Positions 1 to 12,058 of a stretch of DNA of 64,000 bases are shown here, one piece after another (position 1 is the stretch's first letter; each line of letters starts with the position of its first letter). This stretch comes from Dasyornis broadbenti (Eukaryota; Chordata; Aves; Passeriformes; Dasyornithidae). The notes under the pieces are model-generated. The model had not been told where the DNA came from, did no database searches, and saw only the letters and a program-made list of their open reading frames with translations. The translations under genes and the position numbers were made by a program. The stretch spans positions 62,001 through 126,000 of the forward strand of contig VZRN01001171.1 of assembly GCA_013397935.1 (NCBI GenBank). The letters are read 5' to 3'.

Positions 1-1454
1 ATGCAGGCCTTAACATACTTATTTTAAACATTTTATGGTTTTATGCAAGGCTAACTTACTGCTATTACTATAGTTCTTTATACGGCATCAAAATGTGAAA
101 TGTGTTTCATAGGAATTAAAACAAAGCCTTAGCCAGAGATGTTTAACATGGTTCTGCTTGAATGGAAGTCAGTGGCACAATTCCAGCTGACTTCAGCTGG
201 GAATATTAGTAGATCCTGACTTCTTTCTGATAATATATATAAACACACAGCCAGCTGGCAGGTTGGAGTGTGATTTATTTCACATTTTACTATTTTGCTT
301 GTAGCATTCCAGTAGAGTTTGGCCAAATAAGCTTGAAGAAAAGTTCTATGCCTGTATTAAGTGAATGTAAACCTTGAGGAGAAACGGAGCTCGGGTGTTA
401 CAGTTTGATTAATTACTTGAATATTTATGCAAATTACAGGAGGTTCTGATCAGTGTCATATGGGGAAAGTCTGTACTGACTTTTTCTTTCCATTTTTCTG
501 CCCCCTTCTTCCCATTTCTGGAACAACGGTGGGATATAGGCTTTTTAATGACTGTGGACAGTGGGTTTCTTTAAAACCTGTTGGAACGACCTGTAGAAAC
601 AAGATAGGATTTTTTAATGACATATTTACTGAGTACAGGTGTTAGTTATGGTGTTTGTTTTCAGATAGTGGTAACAGGAGCATATGTTTTTCACTCTTCC
701 TATAGATGTCTTTATGTGTGTGGGCAGGGTGTGGGAGAGATGACAGAACTATGTCTGCATGTAAATATTCTCCTAGAGGACAAACACCTAGAAGAAAGAA
801 TGTTTCCTTTACTTTTTATATTTTAACTATATATGATTATAATTTTAAAATTCAGACTATATTATTTAATATTTTGGAGGTTACAAATAGACTTCTGACT
901 TTTTAACATGATTTTTAACTAAGGTGAGAGACTTCTGTTTCGTGTTTTCAGATTCATCTGCAGATCTTTAATGCTTTGGTCACAGGTTTTTTTTCCATCA
1001 ATTCCTTGCCATATTGAATAGTTGTGAGTATTCCAACAGCTTCTTGAGTGATAAAAGAAGTTATTCATGCTTAATTTACATTTCTGATATTTTTATTACT
1101 TTCACTTGTAAGAGTTTATGTAATGCTGGGATATGTGAAGGGGACACAACAGGTACAGCGGGTAAGACAGAAGTGTAATTTCTCCAAAGATTCATGGCAG
1201 AGGCTTGGTCTGTTTATTTGTCATAGTAGATTAGTGACAGGCTTCAAAACAATTATGAGATCGAGCAGTACTTGTGCTTTGAAAGCTGTGGGGAAACCCC
1301 CCCCACATATAAAATGTTTAATAAAGGTAATTTTAAGTGATTGCAAATGCATCATGTCTTTATGGAAATGGAAGAGCTCAGTAAACCTAAACCCAGTGGC
1401 CTAAGCAAGTTTGCTTTTTTAATTATATCTTTGATATTGTGGGGGCAGTAAGTT

Positions 1455-1474
1455 AAAAAAAAAAAAAAAAAAAA
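1455..1474. repeat. A20 homopolymer
   Basis: A run of 20 A with no recognisable retroposed sequence directly upstream on the + strand, so it looks like a simple homopolymer rather than the tail of a processed pseudogene. Confidence 0.9.
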
Positions 1475-2964
1475 GCAAGCTTTTGCCCTCCAAAATACAC
1501 CTGGCATTAATGGGCCTGCGGTGTGGTGTGGTGCGGTGCCACAGGTATCTTGGTTTATTTGCATCTCAGCAAATGTTACAGCCATGAAAGTGACTGATGT
1601 TACAAAGGCAGCAGCCGCAATGAAACTTAATGCATTAGCTTGAAGCAGAAATGAGTTCTGCAGATCTGGTTTATTTTCCAAGTGAAATTGATGTATGTGT
1701 GTAAATGAAAGCACCAAAAGGACCTTCTAAGAAAGTATATAGTACAGGATGAATTTTGGAAAAGCTGAATGTCACGAGGTCTAATGAAGTTGTAGCTATT
1801 TCCTTAGCATGATACCTATTATAAAGGCATATAAATAACAGATTAAAAAAAATACAGGCCTATAATGCCTTTCTCCTGTCTAGGGGAGAAATTAATTTGT
1901 ACATGCTGCTTGCAAAATCTTTTGTAAAGGAGTTCAGACTGCTTCAGTGGAAGGTTCTATATGGATAAATAGATCAATTATATCAAGTTCAGTGAACTTA
2001 TTAAAAAAATAATTTAAAAAAATTGAGCACTAAGGAGCTACTAATACTCCGATAAAGAAAAAAAAAATCCCATAGTGTTCTAATGTTAACCTGGATAGCA
2101 GCATAAACATTTGTAAAACACATTTAAGATAGAAGAATTCAGAAGAGTTTTGGTTTCTCCAGTCTTTCTTTTTATAAAATTCTGATTATGTTCTAAGATT
2201 TAGGGAAAAAAAAAGGAAAGGAAAAAAAAAGCAACAACACCCTCCACCCCTTCCCTGAAAATGACCATTTTAGTGCTTATTTCAACTGCAGTGGTTGCCT
2301 TGGCCTAGCTGGGCGCTAGTGAAAAGAAAACTCTTGAAGACAGAGCTTGTTCATGGACTCTACTTGCCCCTAAGCTTCTGTGCTTCTCAGTAAATACACC
2401 CTATGCATGCAAAGCATTCTGGATTCATCTCTCTGAACAACTACATCTGTGTCTTAGATGGTTCATCTCTTTTTATAAAAGGGATTTAAGCTTCACAGAA
2501 ATAAATTATTTCCATATTGTTGTTAGTTTTAACACTAATTTTAGACAAAGTTGCTTTAGATATGGGGGAAAAAAATTCTCCATCTTGTTTAGGTGACAAC
2601 TGGACACTTACATGAGAAGTAGAAAATGTGACTAGTTCTTTATGATGTGACATTTTAGGACAGATTGACAAACAGCTTGAATGACATTTGAAATGTGAGA
2701 TGTTGTAAGAACTCACTGCCTTTGCTATATGTAAACACTGCTGGGAGAAAAATAAGCTTTTATTTAAAAAAAAGATGAGGGAGAGAAGAGCAAGTTATGC
2801 TTTAAGCTATTTCCTTGTATGATTAACACCTGGACTGTCTTCAGAAAATGGCATGTCTTTCTGCTTTTATAATTTCAGAGTGGTTATTGACTGAGCAGTA
2901 GGGTGCTTTTTTTCTTTATCTGATGCCTTACTGAGTTCTTTGCAGCCTCCTGACTCTGTTAGGA

Positions 2965-2986
2965 AGCTAAAATTGCAATTTTAGCT
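2965..2986. repeat. 22-bp perfect palindrome
   Basis: The 11-base arm AGCTAAAATTG is followed directly, with no spacer, by its exact reverse complement CAATTTTAGCT. Symmetry ends at the next base on each side. It can form a cruciform or act as a symmetric protein-binding site. There is no T-rich tail, so it does not look like a polymerase III or bacterial-type terminator. Confidence 0.9.
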
Positions 2987-4839
2987 ATCAGACATAGAAA
3001 TCATTAACAACATTTATTGACTTCTCAGCACTCTTCTGTTATCTTGATGCTGTCAGATCACCCTTGCCCACTTTCTACAAAACATAATTGAAAACAATGA
3101 AATTTCTCAACTTTTCTGGACAGGTTACAGACTGGAGAAGATTTTTATCTGTGAAAACCTCATTCAAGATGAAGCTATAAGAAGCTACATCTGCTAGCAG
3201 TAAGAACAGCTTTAACAAAGAAATTTCAACAAAAAACACCCCTTGTGCCTTTTCTGTTTTGTCCTTTGCATTAAACTAAGAGATGTTCTGCAGAGGTCGA
3301 ATAAGACAGTTGACGTGAAAGTGACACAGAAAGCCATTAGCACTGACTTCAGATTTTTAGATTTCAGTGTCTGTAGCTTCCTTGCATAGCTCAGTTCAGC
3401 TTTATAGTAACGATTAATGCTCTGGTTTTGATTCTTTAGATTTGATTTATGTATGAAACTCCTTCAGAAGGGTAGGATAGATGGCATTGCAACTGCTTCA
3501 GGGTGAGGAAGTGAGCGAGAATAATTAAATGCAGCTTAAAGTGGTCTTATTTATTGAAGAGCATTCGCCATGAGGAGTAATAGTATCCTGTCAACTAAGA
3601 AATGAAGAAAGAGTAAAAAGAAGATAATTTAAATTAAAAAGAAAAAAAAAAAAATCTTTGAATAGACCAGAAAGTAGGACACAAAGCTTAAAAGTTAAAA
3701 AGGGAGCGTACTGTAAGAATGTAAACTCCTTTTGTAATACATTAGCAAGTCAACATAATTCTCCTATATTTCACTTTGTATTTGGAACCTAAGATACACA
3801 CTGATACATTCTGCTGGAAATGTGTGATTGTTTTTAATTAGAACCTTGCAAGTTTCTTTGCAAATTAAGTACTACAAAGGAGTTAGTGAAATGATACATT
3901 AGAATGTTAGAAATAAGGTACAAAGGCACTTGGTTGGTTACAGTTGTTAAATATTGACTTTGATGGTCTAGACATGGTAAGTTCTCTCCATGTTTTGGAT
4001 GTGAAAACTGGGACTGGTGACAGAAGTCTGCTTTCTAATGGTGTATAATAATACAAGCGGGAGAAAGCCTTTGGCCTTCTTTATATGGATTATATCTGCT
4101 CTGAGGATGACATGGCTGGAAACTTCTTTTCTCCCTCCCTTCCCCCCTTTAAGTTAGGTGTTGCTAAACAAAATAAAATACTACCCGTGTTTGCTAAGTT
4201 TTATTTCTTTTTGTCACCATTGTGTGCTTTTTGTCTCACTGATTGTCCCTCCTCCATAAATTTATCAAACTCTAACATCTACTTAGAGGTCGTGTACCAT
4301 GAGACACTGGGAGCTTAAAATGCTCATCAGATCTGTGTATGTGAACTGTATTATTTGTGTTGATCTGGAGTCTGTCTGTATTATTACACTTTTTGAATGC
4401 TTATTGTGTCATATCGCCAAAAGAAAAGAACTCTCCCTGCCATCAATGTGTTTTGCTGAATTTTAGCAGATTTTACCAAGTTTCTATAAGGTTGCAATGA
4501 TGAGGTTGTGTGTAGATCAGATGCTAAAAACTGTGTGAGAAGGATAAAAGGAAGGTTGAGAGGAGTGGTCGGGACATAGCAGGGTGTTAGGAGATGGGTT
4601 TGGAGTGAGTTCAGAGTGAAGAGGCTGATCAGGATGCGTGGGAAATGGATATGTTGTTCTCAGACATAAGATGGTAAGGCTGGTATCAATTTGTTGGGAG
4701 GAATGTGATGAAAAATGAGACTCTGATAACTGTTTGAAGGTTTGAAAGCAATCTTTGATGTATTGTGAAATATGTATCCAGTGACATTTTCTAAAACCAA
4801 GGATGGCAATGCTGTCAACTCCATTTTAGATGAGGTCTT

Positions 4840-5350
4840 CTAATTTTTGAATGTTGCTGCTCTTGTGAATAACGGAGTACAGAAAGTAACACTTCTGCAG
4901 AGCAGCAGAAGTGTTAAGGCTATGGGGTACATGGGGAAGGTGCTTGAGACATGCTGTAAATGGCACCTGGGGCCGTGGTGTGGCACAGGAAGCCGTCTCA
5001 CAGCCACTGCTGCAGTCGGCTTCCTGGCTGTCAGGGGCAAGGACCAGTGCTGGACTTCATGGAGAGCCGGTGGTGTTAGCGCTATCAATAGCTCTGAGGC
5101 ACCATCCTTTCATTGCATCACTTCAAAAAAATTCAAGTGATCATCAGGTCATGCCCACAGTGAGTGCTCTCTCCAATAGTCCTCGGGCAGAGGTTTGCCC
5201 TCAGTTTTGCTGAAGTGCTTCTCCCAGTACAAAGCGCCTGCGTTCTCCCTGTGATTTCTGGGGTAGCTGTCTCTGTCGCTGAATGTGCGGAGCACAAAGG
5301 TAGCCATACACTCACAAGTATTGTGTAATTCCAGTCATTAGGAGGCATTT
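4840..5350. other. GC-richer patch with two hairpins, origin unknown
   Basis: Base composition rises well above the surrounding DNA, with several CpGs. Two inverted repeats lie close together: 12-base arms at 4887-4898 and 4905-4916, and 9-base arms AGGAAGCCG / CGGCTTCCT around 4988-5036. Several overlapping frames on both strands are open for 70-100 codons, as GC-rich DNA allows by chance, and none resembles a known protein. Possible explanations are an old unclassified repeat, a regulatory element or part of a noncoding transcript. I could not identify it. Confidence 0.4.
4887..4916. repeat. 12-bp perfect hairpin, 6-base loop
   Basis: TAACACTTCTGC at 4887-4898 and its exact complement GCAGAAGTGTTA at 4905-4916 flank the loop AGAGCA. 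The stem is too short for a typical microRNA precursor. I recognise no known small RNA. Confidence 0.85.
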
Positions 5351-5819
5351 AAATAAAATGCCTCAGCCTTGATAATTCGACTTGCTGCATTCATACTCAT
5401 CACTTTGGTTGTACAAGGGAGGGAAAGAAAACTTGCCCTGACATGAAGTGCCAGGTGCAGCCAGACACCAAACTGCAGCAGGTGCTCTCAAGGGATGAAG
5501 GACCTGCAATTTGCAGGAAGCTTACTTGGGAGGAGTAGGGAGATGTCTGTTGTGAACAGCAAATTTGCCACTACTTGCTGAAACTTTTGCCTGACTGTAG
5601 TTGCTGTTTGCCTCTTTGGAACATACAGAAGCTTGCTTGCTGTACCGTGGTGATTAGAAAATATTAATTTCGTTACACACAAAAATCCCTAATGAAAGGA
5701 TGACCATTTTCTGCCATGGTTAATTTCTAAACTTTTTTTTTTTGTAAATGGAATTGCTGCTATGATTACAGAATGCCAAATTGAGTTTGGGGACGTATGC
5801 AATATTCTTTTACCACTGG
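5351..5819. other. Unique noncoding stretch
   Basis: No gene, repeat family or notable signal was seen beyond a T-rich run near 5732-5742. Confidence 0.5.
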
Positions 5820-6120
5820 TTTAGTCAAATAATTTTTAATGAGACAAAGAGCTCGTTAAACACCCAAATTGGTTTGTTTACTTCAGTAGCTTAACTGCAT
5901 TAAAATCAAAGAGTTTTCATGAGCAGGGGGTAATCTGTGTCATTGCTGGGCGCCATTAATCACCCCCTCGACTGAAGGCAACACTTTTCAAAAGTGACTT
6001 ATAGATGATTGAATAACTTTACTCTCTACACCATTAATGGTTCCCAGCAGGCTGCTAGTGTGCAATCACAAACATCTGTGCATTTGAAAGTTTCCACTTC
6101 TCCAAACAGAGACATATTTT
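5820..6120. promoter_or_regulatory. Candidate conserved noncoding element with TAAT motifs
   Basis: This AT-rich, low-repeat block is dense in homeodomain-type cores. CCATTAAT occurs at 5953-5960, and a full palindrome CCATTAATGG occurs at 6031-6040. A further inverted repeat, CACTTTT-C-AAAAGTG, lies at 5982-5996. All frames are interrupted, so it is not an exon. Such motif-rich unique blocks in bird introns and gene deserts are often developmental enhancers, but that is inference from texture. Only alignment to other vertebrates would show conservation. Confidence 0.3.
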
Positions 6121-9100
6121 ACAAAGGAAAAAAAGAAAAGGGGAAAAAAGGGGAGAATTTGTTTTTGCATGAATAGTCTTTTGGAAGAAGGGCTAATGGA
6201 AAATGTTCATGCTTTAACTCTTGTATGTTATAATATCATCTGAGTTTATCTTGAGATCTTTATGCTCTTGATGGCATTAGAAAATTTTTTTTTTTGTTTT
6301 AATTTGTTTCTGTTGTTTTTTCTGCCTAGGATCTTTTCTGAGTTTGGATATCCAGTAGTGAAAGAAAATGTATTCTGCTTGCCTAGTAACTCATGGATGT
6401 TTTTATTTTAACTGTGTTTAAGGTAAATGTAGCCACTTACCCCTAGACACTGCAGTGTGTGCATTACTTATTCAAAGCTAATGATTCAAACTCTTTGGGA
6501 AACCAGCTTAACAGAACAGAGAACAAAAATCATTTCTCCAGGCAGTCTGCTACTTCTAAAGTGTTTTTTCAGACAAGCATTTAATTACTCAGGGAAAGAG
6601 TGCTGGGCATTAACTGTGTTTCCTCTCTCCACAGTGTCACTGTGGTTCCTCCCCACAACTGTTCCAGCTGGGTGCTGCATAGCTGTTGTCACTGTCACAG
6701 ATTCACTGAGTGAAGATTTCTTGAGACTGGAATAGATCCTCTGGTCAACCACCCGTGTTCAAACTGTATTTGCTTTCATTTAGCCTCTTCTAGCACATTT
6801 TACAGAGTATCTCAACTCTGGAAACTTTTTATTCTTGAGGACTTCCAGTACTTGTTTTACATGTCCTGTAGAGTACTAACCAAGGCTGACATCTTAAAAG
6901 CATGAGACTGATGGTAGTGTTTCACAGTTCACTTTTCACTGTTCTTGCAGTGAAGAGACCTCAGCTAAGAGGACTTGATAGGTAGATAAAAAGAGGGAAA
7001 AAAAAAAAAGGATGATCCAAAGAAAGAAGGAAGAATGCCTCCTTTATCGGTCAAAGGTAATTGGTTCTGTACTGAATACGTGTTTTAAGTTATGTATGGG
7101 TGAGGATATATCAGGATTAATCAGTTTCATGAAGCAGTGAAAATTTACTGTGTAATTAAAAGGTGAAATGTTTGCATCCGTTAATCAGATTGATACTGGG
7201 GTGAGATAAAGATAGCCTTGAGTTAGAAGTCTAACAGTTAATAATGAAGAGGAAAGTGAGATGAATTGTGTGTGTTCCCTAACACGAATGGGACTCCTAG
7301 GTTAGTATCTGTTACTCCCGAATATGTTGTAACAAAAGGTTGATGTATAATGGGAGAATAGGACACCCGAAGTTCCTGTTAAGTACCTCTTTGACAAAGC
7401 TAACTATGATTTTAGAAGGGCATCTTTGCCTATTCCAGCATTGCTCCTGGGAGAGGGAAATGTTAGATGGATTCAGAGTTCCCACTTTGCTATCAAGTGG
7501 GGAGACATCTTTTTCATGCTGTCTCAAATAACTTGTCCAGTTACTTAGATGAGGCACCCTGTAAGTTGCCACCTAACAGGTCTTGTGTCCCTGAAAATTC
7601 TTCTGATCAGGTTTTTTTCTGTGAGCTTCTAATCTGTTTAACTTTGGTGGCCTGAGGTTTAAATGTGCTCATCACTGGTGTCTTGGACTGGGCACCTTGT
7701 GTTCAGTGTGGAGTGATGTCCAATTCTCAGCAGAATATGTGAGTTTTGAACTTCCTGAATGTATTCTGGCATATCATCTAAACTGGTAATTCCTATTGTT
7801 GGTAAGAAAATGGCAGAAAAAAACATGGCTGGCAGAGGGATCATGGTGTGCAATTTTTTTTGCCCACTGAACTCATATGTTTTATCTGTACATATGTTGC
7901 ACTACCTGTTTCCTTTTCTTTAGATTCAGAAAATTACCTGATTATTAAAAGCTAATCACGGTAGGACAGAACTGTCCCATGTACAAATTCTTCCCTGTAG
8001 AATTTCTGTAGCCAAAGGAGTTTAAGCAGCTACAGTAGTAGTGAAGTGGCAAAGATTGCTTGCAAAATGCCTTTGCCTAAAGTGGGTTTTGTCTGGCCTT
8101 ATGTCTGACCACACTGATGGTCCTAATCTTGTTGAGTGCTTTCCACTACCCAAATTATTTTATATGTATATATTTGTAATATGCAAGAGAGGGGCTTTTT
8201 GTGTCAAGACCAGGAAAATGAGTTTTCATCCCATTGAGGTGGAATCGATAACAGGAGGATAATTAGCTACTGGCACTTGTCCTGGAACATAAACTACAGT
8301 TGCTATTAAAAGAATGTGGCTGTAGATTACACCTGTCTTTTGCATGAGTATCCAGTAGAACATCATGAGGACAGCACATAAATCATATTTAGATGTTACA
8401 ATGCTTTTCCTTTATAAAATAAGGGAAATAAAGAAATCTTATTTGTTCTGTGCGATTTTTTTTTTTTTTCTCCCATCCCACCACCCCTAGTGCTTATAGG
8501 TAGTGTTGGATTATTCAGCTGCAAATGGTTTGTTGTGAATTTTCCCACAGTTACATTTATTCTTTTTTTTTTTCAATATTAGTGATTGAAACTTGGTTTA
8601 TACCTGCATTCTCTTCTGAATGATGGAGTCCCACCCTCTCGCATGCTTGCAGCAAAGTTAATTTGGGTTTTTTTCCCCTTTCTCCTAAGTTGGTAATCAA
8701 AATGTACTATCATATGTTGTACTCTTGCCTAAGTTTCTTCTGCATCTGCCTTTGTTGACATCAAGCGTTAATAATAAAATTTTATTCTCCTGTTTTTGTA
8801 GAGAATTTTCTAATGGAAAACTGAACTCTGTAGAGCCCGGGGAAGAGTATGTGTGAGCAAAACCAAGCCTGGATATTAAAAGAAAAATTTCCGAACTCAT
8901 ACCATAATTAATTACTAATCAATCCAAACTACATATAGACGGAGGTTTTATATTTTGTGACCACATGCTTAAAGTGTTCTGAATCCTTTCTCTTTGTTTG
9001 TCATCTGGCATAGGTGTGGCAGCAAAAGCTGTTTGCAGTCTTGCACTGTGGCATGGAAGTGGCCAGACTTCATTAGGTTTTCTGTATCTCTGCTGAATTC

Positions 9101-9766
9101 CACACTACAGTGATATTTTTAAAACAGTTGGTTCATGTTGATACATGAGTCAACTTCTGGTAAAGCAAAGGCATGGAGAAAACATTTTTTTCTGGAAACA
9201 GTACTTGTAAAAGGCTGATTGAGGAGTAAGGTACTAGTTAGTGCTTTTTAAGGATAATGAGTTAAAGTTGCCTTTAAATAAAATAAGATGAACTGTGTAA
9301 GATACATTTACAATATACTCTAAAGAGTGTATGTGTTGCTAAATCACTACTGACTGTTTTATGCTTTTCATCCTCAGATGTGAATTTTAAGTACAAAGAT
9401 CAGTATTTAATACTCAGCACTAAAAGAAAAGTATATGTTTGATCAATAAATTAAGGAATTATGAAAGGAGTTTTGGATGGTCTGAGTTCACGTCATACAA
9501 AGATAAAATGATTAACTTTATATGAAACTAATGGATCTTTTTGTCTACTAAAGGAAAAAGAGTAAGTCCTAACCAAAACTATTATGGGATAATAATAAAT
9601 AAATTGGGCAGACATATTTTGCTGTGGGTCAATTTTTTGTGAAGCTATGCCACATTAAAAAAAGGGTACAACTTTCCTAGGTATATTAATGTAATACAGC
9701 ACTAGGATTGTTTCCAGTATTCACTTCACACTTATTTACACAAGTTTTGACTGTAAACTATTCAGT
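6121..9766. other. Unique AT-rich noncoding stretch
   Basis: Contains a purine tract (about 6125-6160), short T runs near 6281 and 8457, and one pyrimidine tract with AG at 6633-6634 that resembles a 3' splice site and precedes a 33-codon open frame ending at 6735. No downstream or upstream partner exon was found. No gene or interspersed repeat was recognised. Confidence 0.55.
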
Positions 9767-9767
9767 A

Positions 9768-9833
9768 ATCATAGATTCATAGAATAACTTGAGTTGGAAG
9801 GGACCCACAAGCATCATCAAGTCCAACTTCTAA
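9768..9833 (-). mobile_element. CR1 LINE 3' tail (5'-truncated)
   Basis: Read on the minus strand, this is the 3' end of a CR1 retrotransposon. It holds the octamer-like ends (ATAGATTCATAGAAT on +) followed by the typical block with GAGTTGGAAGGGACC and CATCAAGTCCAACTTC. Only about 65 bp remain, the extreme 5' truncation common for CR1. No coding part survives, and it closely resembles the copy at 27474, which suggests the same subfamily. Confidence 0.88.
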
Positions 9834-9857
9834 CAATAACAGTATCCAGTTTCTTCC

Positions 9858-9905
9858 TTTTTTTTTTTCCCCCGTTTTTTTTTCATAACATTTTTTTTTT
9901 TTTTT
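9858..9905. repeat. T-rich low-complexity tract
   Basis: Several T runs broken by CCCCCG and CATAACA, directly after the CR1 tail. Simple low complexity with no other function apparent. Confidence 0.7.
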
Positions 9906-10001
9906 GGTTGTACAGCTGATTAAAAAAACCCTCACAAAGACTATTCAGCAGGGAATAGTAAAATTGTTCTGGAACCTAAATACTCTGGTACAGAAAATTG
10001 A

Positions 10002-10031
10002 ACACTTAACTCTTCATGTTGTGTTAAGTGT
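10002..10031. repeat. 9-bp inverted repeat
   Basis: ACACTTAAC at 10002-10010 and GTTAAGTGT at 10023-10031 form a perfect 9-bp stem around a 12-base loop. It is probably incidental. Confidence 0.7.
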
Positions 10032-10699
10032 GGTGAGATCCTTCTCACAGTGTGGGTAAGTGTCCAGGGTAGTCTGGCCTGCCTGCCCTATGAGCCAACG
10101 CTACAGAGTGACCTGCACTTTATCTGCACAACACTGCATCATTAGCTCAGAGCTGCAGCCACCTTAGGTTGTGTAGCAAAGGAGCTAGGAGCCCTTTTCC
10201 AGTGGGATCTTGCATCCTGGCTCTTGGGCTTATGCATGGAGATGTCAGGGTGAGTTTCCTGACACAGAAGTTTCTTTCTGGCAACACTTAAGGCACTTTT
10301 TGTTTTCAGTCATGTAAATTGTGTGTGTGCTGCAGAACAAGACCAACTGTGGTGTAAAAATGGAAAAAGAGATTAATATTTTCTGCTTTGCAAAAAACAG
10401 GTGGTGGAAATGACACACCTAGCTATTTTGTGCTATTCAGAATTGGGCTGTTATCATCTGGTTTGCATTAGAAACTGTGAATGAGATTGGTAAGAGAAGT
10501 GAGTAGAAGAAACTAGCATCAAAGCTAACTGCTTTCTCTTAAGGCAGAAATTAAAAAACTGACCTTTTTTAATGCTTGCAAGTGTATTTACAGCTTGACT
10601 AGTGTCCTTATAGAAACAGATTTTTGGCCTTGGGATACTTTGGATTGTGGAAGATAGGCTTCCAGAATCAAAACAACATGCTCAGGCACTTTAAGAAGT

Positions 10700-10874
10700 T
10701 GGTTTTTTTTGGTTTTTTTTTGTTTTTTTTTTTTGTTGTTGTTGTTTGTTTGGTTGTTTGTTTTGTTTTTTGTTTTTTTTTTTTTTTTTAAAAAATTTGC
10801 ANTTGTTTTTTTTGTTGTTTTTTGTTTGGTTTTTTGTTTTTTTTTTTTTTTTTTGTTTGTTTGTTTTTTTTTTA
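10700..10874. repeat. T/G low-complexity tract with an unresolved base
   Basis: About 175 bp composed almost only of T with interspersed G (TTTG and TTG units). A single N sits at 10802. The bases before the N (a long T run, then AAAAAATTTGCA) closely repeat those that end the tract (T run, then AAAGAATTTGCA at 10874-10885). This suggests that two reads of the same tract were laid end to end. Confidence 0.85.
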
Positions 10875-11027
10875 AAGAATTTGCAATAATTATTTCTTAG
10901 CTTCAAGACTTTAGGATAAAAATAGAGAAAGTAGTGAGTTGAAAACGTCTTTTCTGCTCTGGCCAATGGATTTTTCTCTGCTCTTTATATTTAGCTGTAG
11001 AGAAGCAAAGATATGGAGAGAAGCCCT

Positions 11028-11055
11028 CCCCCCCCCCCCCCCAAAAAAAAAAAAA
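11028..11055. repeat. C15-A13 homopolymer pair
   Basis: Fifteen C are followed directly by thirteen A, just before an assembly gap. Such runs are hard to sequence and probably caused the gap, so the exact run lengths should not be trusted. Confidence 0.85.
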
Positions 11056-11065
11056 CTTAATAGGG

Positions 11066-11089
11066 NNNNNNNNNNNNNNNNNNNNNNNN
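11066..11089. other. Assembly gap (24 N)
   Basis: Twenty-four N bases mark unresolved sequence between a C/A homopolymer and an A-rich flank. The true length is unknown. Confidence 0.98.
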
Positions 11090-11698
11090 AAAAAAAGCTT
11101 TGAAGGGTGCTGTTCTTTGTTTCTGAGTGGGCTAGTAAAAGAGTATTGCTCAGCTTCAAGCCTTGCCTGTCATCTCTTTTATCAAGTATGGAAATATTCC
11201 CCAACTTCCAGGAACAGACTTGTGAAATCTGTGAGATGAAGGCTGTTTTTTAACAAATGTAGTCCTGGTATTGGTTTGTGTACTTATTAAGTTACGTTTT
11301 AAATACAAGTTCTTTGTTTGCAAAGTGCAGAACATAATATGTCGCTAAACAAATTATAAGGTAATGTAGGCTCTTTTGGTTTTTTTTTTTGCAACAAGTC
11401 ATCTATGATGCTCTTATTTTTTTTTTTTAAATACCATCTGTGTTCTTTATTATAATTCTGTAGTTTTAGCAATTAGCACTACAGTGCTAAAGCTGTACCA
11501 CATATGTTAATAATTTCTTTGCTAGTTGGCATTGATCTTTTGTTCCATGCTGTTAGCTTTGAAATCTGGAACTCTGTTGCTTACCTCTAAATTACTGATT
11601 CCTTGAGCCTTGAAATATGTTTCAGGTTGTTTTGATATTATGTAGATTAAGCTTAGACTATTTTAAAACCCACCATGCTGTGTGTGTTGATTTATTTA
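11090..11698. other. Unique noncoding stretch
   Basis: AT-rich with T runs near 11380 and 11420. No gene or repeat was recognised. Confidence 0.5.
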
Positions 11699-12058
11699 TT
11701 ATTTAAATACAACACAACTTACCTGAGGTAGTGCAATTTGTTCAAATGCAGCAAACATTTGCAGTGCCTCTTGCACTGTCTTTCTGGGAATTACTGCTCC
11801 TTGAACAATTACTGTGGGTTCATTCATTGTAATCCTTATGCAGGTAACTTCTGGATTAATTAGTGTGTTTTGTAATCAGAGTTCTTTGTTTGGTGGACCT
11901 ACCTGAGGGAGAGGTAGAATTGACTCTTTGAACAGGAGGATATCTCATGAATTATCCACCAGTGGCTTACTCTGGCCAAGGAAGAAGGGATACTGAATAT
12001 CGAGAGGATTTGCCATCATCTCTGTTTTATTCTGACTTGATTTTAAAATCAATTGGAG
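11699..12058 (-). pseudogene. Possible decayed coding segment or exon, unknown family
   Basis: On the minus strand a single frame runs from 12058 to a TAA at 11699-11701, about 119 codons, broken only by TGA at 11945-11947 and 11876-11878. The last part reads like a normal globular protein (for example TVIVQGAVIPRKTVQEALQM). It ends at a perfect 5' splice consensus, CTCAG followed by GTAAGT (exon edge at 11723). A pyrimidine-rich AG lies in frame near 11895. No family was recognised. It may be a decayed exon, an old retroelement remnant or a chance frame; the two in-frame stops argue against an active exon across the whole stretch. A further open run of about 63 codons in the same frame lies upstream at roughly 12090-12280. 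Confidence 0.25.

Larger units (their letters stand above)
1..4839. other. Unique AT-rich noncoding stretch
   Basis: I see no recognisable gene here. All reading frames are broken at the density expected of AT-rich noncoding DNA. It contains three CAGCTG E-boxes close together (184-189, 194-199, 252-257), an A20 run, A-rich low-complexity patches near 2200-2232 and 3642-3654, and a perfect palindrome at 2965-2986. No CR1, LTR or DNA-transposon signature was noticed. It could be intron or intergenic DNA; the sequence does not decide. Confidence 0.6.

Noticed and set aside
4887..4916. Hairpin as a microRNA precursor
   Set aside because: A 12-bp stem with a 6-base loop is too short and matches no microRNA seed I know.
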